DNA from: a virus
IMG/VR virus record: IMGVR_UViG_3300047558_000027
Span: 1-49,863 of that record
Length of the DNA: 49,863 nt
Reading direction: 5' to 3' (one strand)
This document shows, piece after piece, positions 1 through 8,139 of this stretch; within the stretch, counting starts at the first letter, position 1, and each line of letters starts with the position of its first letter. Under the pieces are notes generated by a model that was given only the letters and a program-made list of their open reading frames with translations, had not been told where the DNA came from and searched no databases. Made by a program: the position numbers and the translations under genes.

Positions 1-264
1 ATCACGTGCTAGGTTCTTAGCCATGTTTTCTTTAATGGCATCAGCGTAATCCACGTTCTGCTCTTTCAATTTAATAAGTTCTTGCTCTTGAACACGATGC
101 TCAACAACAAACTCATTCAAAGCAAACTGATCAAGAATATCTTGAGTCTTTACTTTTTGTGCTTGACTAATACCAGCAGTATTAGAAGCAGTAGATACCG
201 TGATGGTGCTATTGCTACCATCAAAACTTAAATTTCCTACTGGGGCTTGTGTAGCGACAGACAT
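1..264 (-). CDS. Hypothetical protein, partial (C-terminus beyond window)
   Basis: I read this reading frame directly from the sequence: it starts with ATG at 264 and is still open at base 1, giving 88 residues. Its ATG overlaps the TAA of the upstream gene by one base (TAATG), so translation is probably coupled. The visible part has a Ser/Thr/Asn-rich N-terminal stretch (about residues 10-35), then a charged, Gln/Glu/Lys-rich segment that is probably helical (about 40-88). I do not recognise a family. A short Thr/Ser-rich head before a coil could fit a virion or scaffold-like protein, but that is a guess. Confidence 0.7.
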   Translation of the reverse strand, partial: MSVATQAPVGNLSFDGSNSTITVSTASNTAGISQAQKVKTQDILDQFALNEFVVEHRVQEQELIKLKEQNVDYADAIKENMAKNLARD

Positions 265-1280
265 TAAAAATTCTCCAATCCAATTAAAACAGGTTCTTCA
301 TCATCAAACATCCATTCAAGGTTTTCAAGTTTACCAGTATTAACAAAACTTGAAAACCTTTCTTTATCAATACCACGCTTATGGTCTAATCTTAAATCAA
401 TCGTTTCATTTCGAGCATCCCAAAGAACATCCCAATCAATACCATACCATCCATCATTCTCTGCTTTAATAATTTCTTCTGCCTGACGATCAAGGTAGTA
501 TCCAAGATAACGACCATGATGTTCACGAAAGATTTTCTTGAAAGAACATAGGCAGGTTTCCATAGTGAAGTAGTCAATTTGATTTGCTAGTTCTGGAAAC
601 CTTTCTCTCATTTCAATGATAATCCCCCAGCTAACATTCTCAAGGTATGCATATTCCACTCGATTAAGTTTTCGATCATAATCGTCATCCTTGCCAATGG
701 CCAAAAGTAATCCATTACGATGAGAACGGGAACCATCATAATCATCAAGCATGAGAGAACTAGGCTCAATCCTAATCCCAGCAGTGTGACGAAGATGCTG
801 CATATAGAACCAAGTAGAATACCTACCAAACTTGTGAAGGTTTCCTTTGAGTACGCTCCACAGAGCATCAAAGTTTTGTTTCTCATTGTCTCCGTAGTAC
901 GATTCGAGTGTTTCACGCTGAGTCCTGTTTCCAATAAATTTCTGATACGATTCAAACATTGTAGGTAAATGTCCTTTGTTCCACTTTGTATCAGTTTGAT
1001 ATCTCAATCTCTTATAGTTCGTAGCATTCCATTGAGTCATTCGATCAACAGTCGCCAATTCATAATCAGGAAACTCATTCATCAATACCCAAGCAGTAGG
1101 CAATTGATATGTGTTACCATACAACCAACAAAGCCAAAGACGCTGTTCGTCATTATGCTCATATCGTTTGTTCAGATAGTTTGTAGCCCATACAGCTGGG
1201 TCACAATCATCATATTTTAACGACCAAGCATACCATCGGATAAATGCCTCTCGTCGGTTTTGTTCTAATCTGTAATCCAT
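264..1280 (-). CDS. Putative amino-acid:DNA transferase / aGPT-pyrophosphorylase-like protein
   Basis: This 338-residue protein is rich in Trp and Tyr. Near its N-terminus it has the blocks FIRWYAWS, DCDPAVW, QRLWLCWLYGNTYQLP and NEFPD (residues about 13-75), followed by KWNKGHLP near 100. I associate this pattern with the phage amino-acid:DNA transferase / alpha-glutamyl-putrescinyl-thymine pyrophosphorylase (aGPT-Pplase) group, which was predicted to attach amino acids or amines to activated hydroxymethyl-pyrimidines in DNA. The assignment is from memory of the motif pattern, so treat it as probable rather than firm. The context supports it: it is the last complete gene of a run with a TET/JBP dioxygenase, amidoligase and amidotransferase. 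It has its own promoter at 1286-1314. Confidence 0.5.
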   Translation of the reverse strand: MDYRLEQNRREAFIRWYAWSLKYDDCDPAVWATNYLNKRYEHNDEQRLWLCWLYGNTYQLPTAWVLMNEFPDYELATVDRMTQWNATNYKRLRYQTDTKWNKGHLPTMFESYQKFIGNRTQRETLESYYGDNEKQNFDALWSVLKGNLHKFGRYSTWFYMQHLRHTAGIRIEPSSLMLDDYDGSRSHRNGLLLAIGKDDDYDRKLNRVEYAYLENVSWGIIIEMRERFPELANQIDYFTMETCLCSFKKIFREHHGRYLGYYLDRQAEEIIKAENDGWYGIDWDVLWDARNETIDLRLDHKRGIDKERFSSFVNTGKLENLEWMFDDEEPVLIGLENF

Positions 1281-1285
1281 ACTTT

Positions 1286-1314
1286 ATTATACTATAAATC
1301 GGAATGAAAGTAAA
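1286..1314 (-). promoter_or_regulatory. Sigma70-like promoter (TTTACT-17-TATAAT)
   Basis: On the minus strand there is a -35 TTTACT (1309-1314), a 17-bp spacer and a -10 TATAAT (1286-1291). It lies in the 46-bp gap between the GNAT gene and the putative DNA transferase, so it would drive the latter. The same architecture recurs at many other gaps in the window. Confidence 0.75.
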
Positions 1315-1326
1315 GCGATTTTTGAC

Positions 1327-1878
1327 TCAAAAACCCTCTAAATTGACCCCTATTTGGCTGTTTGCAAGGTCGTAGAGGGTCGTACAGCCCCCCTTACCCT
1401 TTCGGTTGACCGCTTTGTTGATAGTCGTGTCGGAGTAGTCGTAGTCGCCCTCTAAGAAGGTATCTCCCCCTATACGGAAGATAGATAGCTGGCAACCACT
1501 CTTTTGAGCACCCCAGAAGCGGAATCCTAGACGCTCGTAGAAGCCCACGGCAGACTTCTCAGAGGATACCCTGAAGTAAGTTGCCCCATTGGCTCTCGCT
1601 CGTTTTAGCGAGTCCTCGCAGAGTAATCGAGCCGAACCTTTACCCCTATGTTTTGCAAAGGTATGTAGCAACTGTAGATTGGCTACATGTGGTTTAGTCT
1701 TCGAGATTGTAGTAATGATTGCAGCAGTTAATTCGTTACCATCGAATGCGCCAATACAAGAATCCCATTGCTCTTGCATGTCTGCTTTAGCGACGAACGT
1801 CTTTGCGAAGTTATCTTCCTTGGCTTCAGATATTGCGGCAATGAATTCAGTTCGTGTACAGTTACGCAACTTCAACAT
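1327..1878 (-). CDS. GNAT-family N-acetyltransferase
   Basis: A 183-residue protein with the GNAT fold signature. Residues about 74-86 hold the acetyl-CoA loop (HTFAKHRGKGSARLL, the R-x-x-G-x-G/A pyrophosphate-binding motif A). A later GFYERLGFRFWG block (about 110-121) is the usual motif B region. The C-terminal 50 residues extend beyond the typical domain and are Lys/Gly/Asp rich. Its start overlaps the end of the amidoligase gene by 17 bases. GNATs transfer acyl groups to amines, and the substrate here is unknown. Next to an amidoligase, amidotransferase and DNA-modification candidates, an acylation step on a modified base or peptide is conceivable, but this is inference. Confidence 0.85.
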   Translation of the reverse strand: MLKLRNCTRTEFIAAISEAKEDNFAKTFVAKADMQEQWDSCIGAFDGNELTAAIITTISKTKPHVANLQLLHTFAKHRGKGSARLLCEDSLKRARANGATYFRVSSEKSAVGFYERLGFRFWGAQKSGCQLSIFRIGGDTFLEGDYDYSDTTINKAVNRKGKGGCTTLYDLANSQIGVNLEGF

Positions 1879-2737
1879 AGGTTCTTACTTTTTCGCCACG
1901 ATCTTCTGGATGTTTAGTTTTCTCCCAACCAATAAACTGAGCCAAGTCCCACTGCATTGGAGGAAATTTATAGTTGTTTGTTGATATAAGTTCAACTACA
2001 CTTGGTCCATCATTTAATGCTGCGTCAAGAAAGTCTTGAACAAAACGGAAACATGATTCGAGTTCAGTTCGATCTAATGTTCCACGGAACAGTCTAAACT
2101 CTACAGTATCAATATGCTTTAAAGCATACATGTTAATAGCGAAACGGAATGGGCGACCCATTGATACGCCATCTTTACCAGCAGCATGCATCTTGATGAA
2201 TGAATCAAAGTCTGTTGCTAGGTTGATGATGTTATCTGACATGTAGTCAGGCATTGGGCGACCACCATCAAACTTCAAATACATCTTTGCGCCTTTGGCA
2301 CCTTTCATTTGATTGTGCTCAAAGAAACCATAAACATGCTCAATAGCAGCAGCTTGATTCTCTTTGATGTATTTTGTTAGACGCTTGAGCGCATCAATAT
2401 CATTACGTAGATTAGGGACACGACAATGTATATGAGTGTGAGCAGTAACGCCAACAGTAGGTGGAGTTCCGTTATCTGAAAAGATTTTCTCAAGTTCAAA
2501 ATATCTATCAACTTGTTCTTGCCATGTTCTAGTCGGTTTAGTGTTAATCTCCCCACCGACTGGAGGAGTTTCACCAAGTGGGTCAGCGCAGACATATTTG
2601 TAAGGGTCTCTTAGGTTAATAATATCTCGTTCTGAATACTCCCAAGAACCGAGTTCTTCTGGAATTAAAAAAGGGCGAGGCACATCACCCCACTCTATTT
2701 CCATACCGTATGTAAATTTATCAGCTGGATAATTCAT
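1862..2737 (-). CDS. Putative amidoligase (COOH-NH2 ligase)
   Basis: This 291-residue protein carries the landmarks of the glutamine-synthetase-like amidoligase family (Amidoligase_2). It has G-M-E-I-E at residues 11-15 (metal and nucleotide binding), GGEINTKPT at 61-69, H-T-H-I-H at 100-104 and EFRLFRGTLD at 213-222. Members join a carboxylate to an amine with ATP. It overlaps the upstream class II glutamine amidotransferase by 17 bases; this pairing is a known theme in which the amidotransferase is predicted to supply ammonia or act on the same metabolite. Lying within a cluster containing a TET/JBP dioxygenase, it may amidate an oxidised base, an amino-acid adduct or a peptide. The family call is solid; the substrate is unknown. 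Confidence 0.8.
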   Translation of the reverse strand: MNYPADKFTYGMEIEWGDVPRPFLIPEELGSWEYSERDIINLRDPYKYVCADPLGETPPVGGEINTKPTRTWQEQVDRYFELEKIFSDNGTPPTVGVTAHTHIHCRVPNLRNDIDALKRLTKYIKENQAAAIEHVYGFFEHNQMKGAKGAKMYLKFDGGRPMPDYMSDNIINLATDFDSFIKMHAAGKDGVSMGRPFRFAINMYALKHIDTVEFRLFRGTLDRTELESCFRFVQDFLDAALNDGPSVVELISTNNYKFPPMQWDLAQFIGWEKTKHPEDRGEKVRTYVEVA

Positions 2738-3419
2738 AATCTACTTTCTGTAAATCAGGTTTCTTTGTTTTGACAAGGTCAACATTCATTGTCATATTTG
2801 AATCGAATGTCAAGTAAGTGTTCATTGGAACTTCAACAGCTGGCATCTTAATACCTGCTCGTCTAGGAATATCCGCAGTAGAAGTAATTATAACTCCATT
2901 CACCAAAGAAGTCAAATATAATGGACGCTTACCATTTCTGAAAACAAGAAGGTGTTTATCTTTAAGGGATAACTCACAAACTGCCATAGATGCGTCTGGG
3001 TACTCACCAAGAGCATTCGCAGAATGTAAAACTAATTCAGAATCATTCTTTGTTTCACAAGGATAATTAAATATCTTACCCCAGTTCTCTGGAAGTTCTT
3101 GAGTGATAACTCCATTGTGAACAATAGAATGTGTTGCGCTTGTCAACGGCTGGTTATACAGTAGATCGCTAGTGCTATATCTACAATGACCAATGAGATA
3201 AAGAATGCCGTCATCGTTTACCATCTCCTCTAAATTATCTAAATGAACAAATCTATCCGCAGGGACTGCTTCTTTAAATGTAACAATTGTATTACCTTTA
3301 ATATAAGATAACCCAGTTGCGTGCATGCCTCGAATCTTTGATTGAAGGAACACATTACGGATGTTTTCAAAATCTTTGGAAGTTGGATTTTGAATCAACG
3401 CACCTATAACAGAACACAT
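2721..3419 (-). CDS. Class II (Ntn) glutamine amidotransferase domain protein
   Basis: A 232-residue stand-alone glutaminase domain of the GATase II / Ntn-hydrolase type. Met1 is followed directly by Cys2, the expected nucleophile after Met removal. Other family motifs are RGMHATG (30-36), GHCRYST (77-83), HNGVI (101-105) and the DSE acid motif (126-128). These domains normally release ammonia from glutamine for a fused or partner synthase. No synthase domain is fused here, and the overlapping downstream gene is an amidoligase, so that is the likely partner. The start ATG at 3419 shares a base with the stop of the oxygenase gene upstream. Confidence 0.88.
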   Translation of the reverse strand: MCSVIGALIQNPTSKDFENIRNVFLQSKIRGMHATGLSYIKGNTIVTFKEAVPADRFVHLDNLEEMVNDDGILYLIGHCRYSTSDLLYNQPLTSATHSIVHNGVITQELPENWGKIFNYPCETKNDSELVLHSANALGEYPDASMAVCELSLKDKHLLVFRNGKRPLYLTSLVNGVIITSTADIPRRAGIKMPAVEVPMNTYLTFDSNMTMNVDLVKTKKPDLQKVDYELSS

Positions 3420-4015
3420 TATTGTAACTCCAATTTAGTCAAACCATTTTCATCACCAATAATCCCAGTAAAGAATGTATTAAATGCTAACGAAATTCTT
3501 TCTTCTACTCCAGAATTAATATCTACAGAATGTTCAAGTTGTGATGGGAACAACACAAGCATACCCTTTCTAATATTAACCTTATACTCTTTAGAGTTGA
3601 ACGGATTGTGCGAACCAATTTCAAAAGAAATGTCACTATCTTTTTTTCTATAAAATTTTATGCTTGGTGGGATTTCTGGGCAGATATAATATACGCCACT
3701 AACAATGCTGTTATCGTGACTATGTTTATGATGTGCTTGATTAGTAGCATTCCTATTTACCCACGATTGAGTGAACCTTAACCCCACTTTAGTTGACGGA
3801 CATAAAATGTTATCAATATAATTTTGTAGATGTGGTTTGATTCGTTCAGATAAATCTGGCAAAGAGTCAAGAACTTTGGTATCAAGACTATAAGAATTCC
3901 CAGAAACATTCATTGATGTTTCAAGAGAGTTTATAATTTGATATTCCTCTTGGCTCAAATTCCCAACCTCAGCAACATAGACTGGGGTTGGGAATAATGG
4001 CAGAATCTGAAACAT
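3419..4015 (-). CDS. 2OG-Fe(II) oxygenase family protein
   Basis: A 198-residue protein resembling the putative 2OG-Fe(II) oxygenase family common in aquatic T4-like phages. It opens with the typical LFPTPVY segment. It then has a His-rich iron-binding stretch followed by SGVYYI (residues about 95-111), a distal FPSQLEHSV block with His162, and Arg173 in ERISLAFN for 2-oxoglutarate. Such enzymes hydroxylate a protein, nucleic-acid base or small molecule. Position between the TET/JBP-like dioxygenase and the amidotransferase suggests a step in the same pathway, but phages carry this family in many contexts, so the substrate remains open. Confidence 0.8.
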   Translation of the reverse strand: MFQILPLFPTPVYVAEVGNLSQEEYQIINSLETSMNVSGNSYSLDTKVLDSLPDLSERIKPHLQNYIDNILCPSTKVGLRFTQSWVNRNATNQAHHKHSHDNSIVSGVYYICPEIPPSIKFYRKKDSDISFEIGSHNPFNSKEYKVNIRKGMLVLFPSQLEHSVDINSGVEERISLAFNTFFTGIIGDENGLTKLELQ

Positions 4016-5379
4016 CAGAAGAAACCTTCTAGTGATGAAGCATTGGCTTCTGGGTGATACTTATGAAGTTCATCCTTACCAAGTTTCTCTTCACAATAGT
4101 CATACCATTCTTTGCTAGTCCACATAGATTCAGAAACACCATTCCATAAAGGTTTCCATAGAGGATGTTCTTTGTTTAGTCTACGAGATTCAACAAAGTT
4201 GAAACGGCAATCTTCATATTCAAATGAACCCAACTCAAGCATCTTCTCACGGAAATAACATACCAATGAAACACGCTCGGCTTCTTCATCAAGAAGTTTA
4301 ATCTCAGTATTGCCGTGCATAACCTCGTGGTTATTAATTAAGAGCAAGTCACCTGGACGCACATTAACAGCAACACGATATTCTGGAGCAATCAAGTAAC
4401 CACCAGAGTAGTTACCATTGTTAGACAACACCAACAAGTTAGACAAGCCAGAATCTAAATCACCAGCATCAAAGTGTGCGGCAGTGCGGAATGTTTTGTT
4501 GACAGTGATAGTTGTGAACGGAGTTCCAGGAACCAAGAAACGTGGATCTAGTTTCTCTGCTGCTTTCATTTGATTAGCATAACGCCATGGCAATAGATCC
4601 TTGAAACCTTTGGCAAGAGTTTGAAGGAATGGGAATGCCATTTGGAACTTCTCAAAGTTGTCACGTGTATAAGAAGTAGCACGACCATATGGAATACGTG
4701 GGTAACGATCGAACCAGCCAGCGATACCAGAGTTAACAGCAGTGCCGTAAGTAGTGGTACTGATCATCTTCATAACTTCTTCAGTAGCCTTTGCTCGTTC
4801 TTCACGGCTCATAGGTTTAATTGAATCAACCCATGCTTCAAAGTCAAACTTACCACGGAAACGAGAGATAACCCATACATTGTTCTTACCACCGCCACCT
4901 GCCATCTTCTTGTCAGTTTCGGTAGGATACTTATTGCGAACTGTATCAATAACATCTTCTTCAATCAAAGCAGAGTTACGATTCTTGATCAAGGCAGTGA
5001 TCATCTCATCTTGATAGTTGGTAACCCACTCACGACCATCAGAGGTAGCAATGATACCATCTTTAATACCAGAAGCAAGTCCACGATTCTCTGTTCGAAT
5101 CGCTGCTTCACGCAGACCAGCATATGCTGCGTCTTGTTGTTCTTTGCTGAAGTAGTTCTTGCGGAACTTGAAAACAATTCTACGCTCATCAGAACCTGTG
5201 GCGCAATTTGCGCAATCTTTTGGAACATCACAATCAGCTTGGGTTGCTAGGTCGCAGTTCGGTGGTGCGTAAACATCACAATCTTCTTCCACAAGAATAT
5301 CATAATGAGATTCATCAACAAATTTGCCCAACAAATGTGAACAATCAATTTTCTTTTCGGCTACAATTACCTTTACCAT
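4015..5379 (-). CDS. TET/JBP-type 2OG-Fe(II) DNA dioxygenase (putative)
   Basis: A 454-residue protein with a double-stranded beta-helix core near the C-terminus. The iron motif is H-F-D (His302, Asp304). RPGDLLLINNHEVMHGNTE (341-359) supplies the distal His, most likely His355, and ERVSLVCYFR has Arg369 for 2-oxoglutarate. This arrangement matches the phage TET/JBP family, whose members oxidise the methyl of thymine or 5-methylcytosine in DNA. The first 60 residues hold six Cys (13, 34, 42, 50, 56, 59), the last two as C-A-N-C, possibly a metal site or disulfides in an N-terminal extension. No cytosine methyltransferase or thymidylate hydroxymethylase lies in the window, so whether T or 5mC is the substrate cannot be decided. 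The gene follows the gp41 helicase by ten bases. Confidence 0.72.
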   Translation of the reverse strand: MVKVIVAEKKIDCSHLLGKFVDESHYDILVEEDCDVYAPPNCDLATQADCDVPKDCANCATGSDERRIVFKFRKNYFSKEQQDAAYAGLREAAIRTENRGLASGIKDGIIATSDGREWVTNYQDEMITALIKNRNSALIEEDVIDTVRNKYPTETDKKMAGGGGKNNVWVISRFRGKFDFEAWVDSIKPMSREERAKATEEVMKMISTTTYGTAVNSGIAGWFDRYPRIPYGRATSYTRDNFEKFQMAFPFLQTLAKGFKDLLPWRYANQMKAAEKLDPRFLVPGTPFTTITVNKTFRTAAHFDAGDLDSGLSNLLVLSNNGNYSGGYLIAPEYRVAVNVRPGDLLLINNHEVMHGNTEIKLLDEEAERVSLVCYFREKMLELGSFEYEDCRFNFVESRRLNKEHPLWKPLWNGVSESMWTSKEWYDYCEEKLGKDELHKYHPEANASSLEGFF

Positions 5380-5388
5380 TTCTCTCTC

Positions 5389-6783
5389 CTAAAACTTAAA
5401 CCCACTGAAACCTTCTGCTCTTTGTCGCTTGCCAAATTCACTCTTGTCAAACATAGGCACATCGTCTTTATCTTGACCAGAGTCAGACAAACCTACCTGA
5501 GCGGATGCTTCAACATCATATAACTTCATCTTGGCTCTATCGATACCAACAACGAAACGCTTATAGAATCCTGGATCATTGTAACGATTCTTTAATTGTT
5601 TAACAATGATTTGATTCAATTGCTCAAGTTCTTCATTTGAAACTAACGCAAACATAAAGTCAGCAGTGGCTGGTAATCCAAACGATTCAGAAGTATCTTC
5701 CAAACCTGGATCGCTATTAGTGTATCCACTTCGAGTTGTTTGTGTGGCTGAAACAATTGGAACATTATATTCAACAGCCAAACCTCTTAACTCTTCAGCG
5801 ATACTCTTAATATATGTATAAGAGTTAATACTTCCACCTTGCTTCATACGCTGACTTGAACAAATGTTTAGATAATCAATGAAGATAATATCAGGAATAA
5901 ACTCACGCTTCAACTTCAACTCTTCAAGCAATGCTCTGAAGTGACCAGCATGTGCGCCAGCAGTTGGATATTCTTTGACGATTAGTTTGCCCTGAGTTTT
6001 CTTAGAAATCTTTTCAATACGATTGTCGAAGATATCTTTGTCGATAACCTTCAACTCATCCATGGTCAAGTTCAATAGGTTCGCATCGATACGCTCAGCG
6101 ATACGCTCTTCAGCCATTTCCATAGTAATGTAAAGAACATTCTTGCCTTGAACAAGAACTGATGCTCCCACATGACACATAAACAAAGACTTACCAACAC
6201 CAGTACCAGCCAATGCGATGTTTAGGGTTTTCTTCGAGAGTCCACCCTTTGTGATTTTATTGAACATGTCCAAGTCGAAAGGAATCTTCTCTTCAACACG
6301 ATGATAAAATTCATAGCGTGAATTAGCATCGTCAATATAGTCATGACCAACATGATTGTCAAATGATACGGCAAGAGCATCAGATAGAATAGAAGGGATA
6401 GCATCTTTTGTATGAACCTTATCTGCTCCATCAATAATCTTGATTGACTGGAGGATAGCATTATAAACTGCTTTGTCTTTACAGAACTTCTCAGTCTGTT
6501 CAAGCATCCACGATTCGTTTACTTCTTCATGAGTTAATGAATCAACGTAACCATTAATCTCCGCCAGTTCTTTATCATTAATGTCAGTTCGGTTGCCAAC
6601 CTCAATTGAAAGAATTTCTTTGGTCAAAGGTTTGTTATACTTTGTAAAGAAATCTAAAATGATTTTGGCAAGGATCGCTTCCTTTCTATCTGAGAAATAA
6701 TCCTTGCTGATAAAAGGAATTACCTTACGGCAATACTGCTCATCATATACAAGATTACTCAGAATCTTCGTTTCTATTCTCAT
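5389..6783 (-). CDS. 41: Replicative DNA helicase, T4 gp41-like
   Basis: A 464-residue DnaB-type helicase. The RecA-like core begins near residue 165, with Walker A AGTGVGKS at about 192-199, an ITMEMAEERIAERIDANLL block and an IIFIDYLN Walker B. The last residues are Phe/Gly rich (GFSGFKF), as in T4-group helicases that contact partner proteins. I chose the ATG at 6783; the reading frame could begin one codon earlier only at TTG. It overlaps the upstream gene by 29 bases. No separate gp61 primase is seen in the window. A sigma70-like promoter at 6972-7000 lies inside the preceding gene and could serve this one and the modification cluster downstream. Confidence 0.95.
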   Translation of the reverse strand: MRIETKILSNLVYDEQYCRKVIPFISKDYFSDRKEAILAKIILDFFTKYNKPLTKEILSIEVGNRTDINDKELAEINGYVDSLTHEEVNESWMLEQTEKFCKDKAVYNAILQSIKIIDGADKVHTKDAIPSILSDALAVSFDNHVGHDYIDDANSRYEFYHRVEEKIPFDLDMFNKITKGGLSKKTLNIALAGTGVGKSLFMCHVGASVLVQGKNVLYITMEMAEERIAERIDANLLNLTMDELKVIDKDIFDNRIEKISKKTQGKLIVKEYPTAGAHAGHFRALLEELKLKREFIPDIIFIDYLNICSSQRMKQGGSINSYTYIKSIAEELRGLAVEYNVPIVSATQTTRSGYTNSDPGLEDTSESFGLPATADFMFALVSNEELEQLNQIIVKQLKNRYNDPGFYKRFVVGIDRAKMKLYDVEASAQVGLSDSGQDKDDVPMFDKSEFGKRQRAEGFSGFKF

Positions 6784-7072
6784 CAATTCCGCCAGTGTAA
6801 GTAATATTGTTTTTCTGTAACTGGTCCATAATTATAAACTGAAGTAGATCCCCGATATATGTTTCAAATTCGGTTTGATCATACTCCATGTGATTCTCAT
6901 GAACTTCATACTGAAAGTTTAGTTTGCAAGTGTCACCTTGTTCATCAAAAGAAACTTTACCGTATGAGAATATTATACCTCGATACGGTCCAGAAGTCAA
7001 CTTTAAAGCATCGTGACCAGTGTTGCGATTTTCAACCACCACGAATGGTGGTTTAGCCAAATGCTCACTCAT
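6755..7072 (-). CDS. Conserved hypothetical protein between uvsX and helicase
   Basis: A 105-residue protein beginning with the ATG at 7072 (MSEHLAK), which overlaps the end of uvsX as ATGAGTGA. A longer frame is possible only from a TTG. It has a beta-rich middle (VVENRNTGHDALKL, GIIFSYGKVSFDE) and an acidic C-terminus. I do not recognise the family. Coupling to uvsX and gp41 suggests a replication or recombination accessory role, by position only. Confidence 0.75.
   Translation of the reverse strand: MSEHLAKPPFVVVENRNTGHDALKLTSGPYRGIIFSYGKVSFDEQGDTCKLNFQYEVHENHMEYDQTEFETYIGDLLQFIIMDQLQKNNITYTGGIDENRNEDSE
6972..7000 (-). promoter_or_regulatory. Internal sigma70-like promoter (TTGACT-17-TATAAT)
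   Basis: Minus strand -35 TTGACT (6995-7000), 17-bp spacer and -10 TATAAT (6972-6977), wholly inside the coding sequence of the small gene upstream of the helicase. It would transcribe gp41 and the hypermodification genes. Confidence 0.6.
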
Positions 7073-8138
7073 CTTCTGCAAACTCTAAAGCATCAAGAGC
7101 ATCATCAAGTTCGTCGCGCATCATCGCTTCACCCTGACCAATTGAATACTTGTTCTTTACAAATTCATGGAATGTTTTGTTTAGTAAGATAGGCATCCAA
7201 AACTCTTTGGTGTCTGTATCTTTGAGGCGATACTTCTTATCTTCTACAACCCCATCTTCATCAACTTTGGAATACCAACCATTGGATGGTTTAACAACAT
7301 GACCAGACTCCAAGGCAATATCCAATAGACCAGACCACTTAGAAAGACCACCATCAAAAGATACGCTGACAGGAATCTTAGACTTTTCTTTAACATATCG
7401 GCTCTTCTCTACGTTGATAATAAAGTTATAACCAACAATCTCAGTGCCCTCTTTCTCTTGCTGACGTCCAAGGATATAGACATTATCTGCTGAATACATT
7501 GCGCCAGTTCCACCGCCAACAATTGCTTTAGGATACAAACCAATTTCCATGTAGGTATGGTTAACAACAACCAAAGGAATATCCTTCAAGTTCAAGTGTG
7601 GGGTTACCATACGGAACAAGGACTTCATTTGTTTTGCTCGAGTCATGTCAGCTGCAGACTTACCTTCTAACGCATCCTCAACTTCTTTCTTAGAAGCAAG
7701 GTTACCGATTGAGTCAATAACAATAATCAAATGATCACCACGCTCAACATTTTGTAGCTGTTGCATGATGTCAAACTTCAATTGTTCTACATCGGTAAGG
7801 GGAGTGTGGACAACACGTGTTGTGTCGATTCCGAAAGTATCAAAATAAGACTGAGGAGTACCGAACTCAGAATCATAAAATAGTAAAGCAGCATCTGGAT
7901 ATTTGTCCAAGTAAGATTTTGCCATCAATAAACTGAAGGCAGTTTTAAAATGTTTCGATGGACCAGCCCACATAGTTAGACCTGGAGTTAATCCACCATC
8001 AAGGCGACCTGATAAGGCTACATTGATAATAGGAACAGAAGTAGGAATCATATCCTTCTTCTTAAAGAACTTTGATTCAGAAAGAATCGCAGAGTCTTTG
8101 ATAGTTGAGTTCTTTTTGATTTTGTCTAGGATTCCCAT
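7065..8138 (-). CDS. uvsX: UvsX RecA-like recombinase
   Basis: A 357-residue strand-exchange protein of the T4 UvsX branch of RecA. Walker A is GPSKHFKT (59-66), the slightly divergent form found in T4-like phages. LLFYDSEFGT and LIIVIDSIGNLASKKEVEDA form the catalytic Glu and Walker B regions, and VVVNHTYMEIG is the following RecA-core strand. The C-terminus is acidic (ALDALEFAEDE), as usual for UvsX. It catalyses homologous pairing during recombination-dependent replication, with UvsY (39453-39890) as loader. The gene starts one base after the thioredoxin stop. Confidence 0.95.
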   Translation of the reverse strand: MGILDKIKKNSTIKDSAILSESKFFKKKDMIPTSVPIINVALSGRLDGGLTPGLTMWAGPSKHFKTAFSLLMAKSYLDKYPDAALLFYDSEFGTPQSYFDTFGIDTTRVVHTPLTDVEQLKFDIMQQLQNVERGDHLIIVIDSIGNLASKKEVEDALEGKSAADMTRAKQMKSLFRMVTPHLNLKDIPLVVVNHTYMEIGLYPKAIVGGGTGAMYSADNVYILGRQQEKEGTEIVGYNFIINVEKSRYVKEKSKIPVSVSFDGGLSKWSGLLDIALESGHVVKPSNGWYSKVDEDGVVEDKKYRLKDTDTKEFWMPILLNKTFHEFVKNKYSIGQGEAMMRDELDDALDALEFAEDE

Positions 8139-8139
8139 A

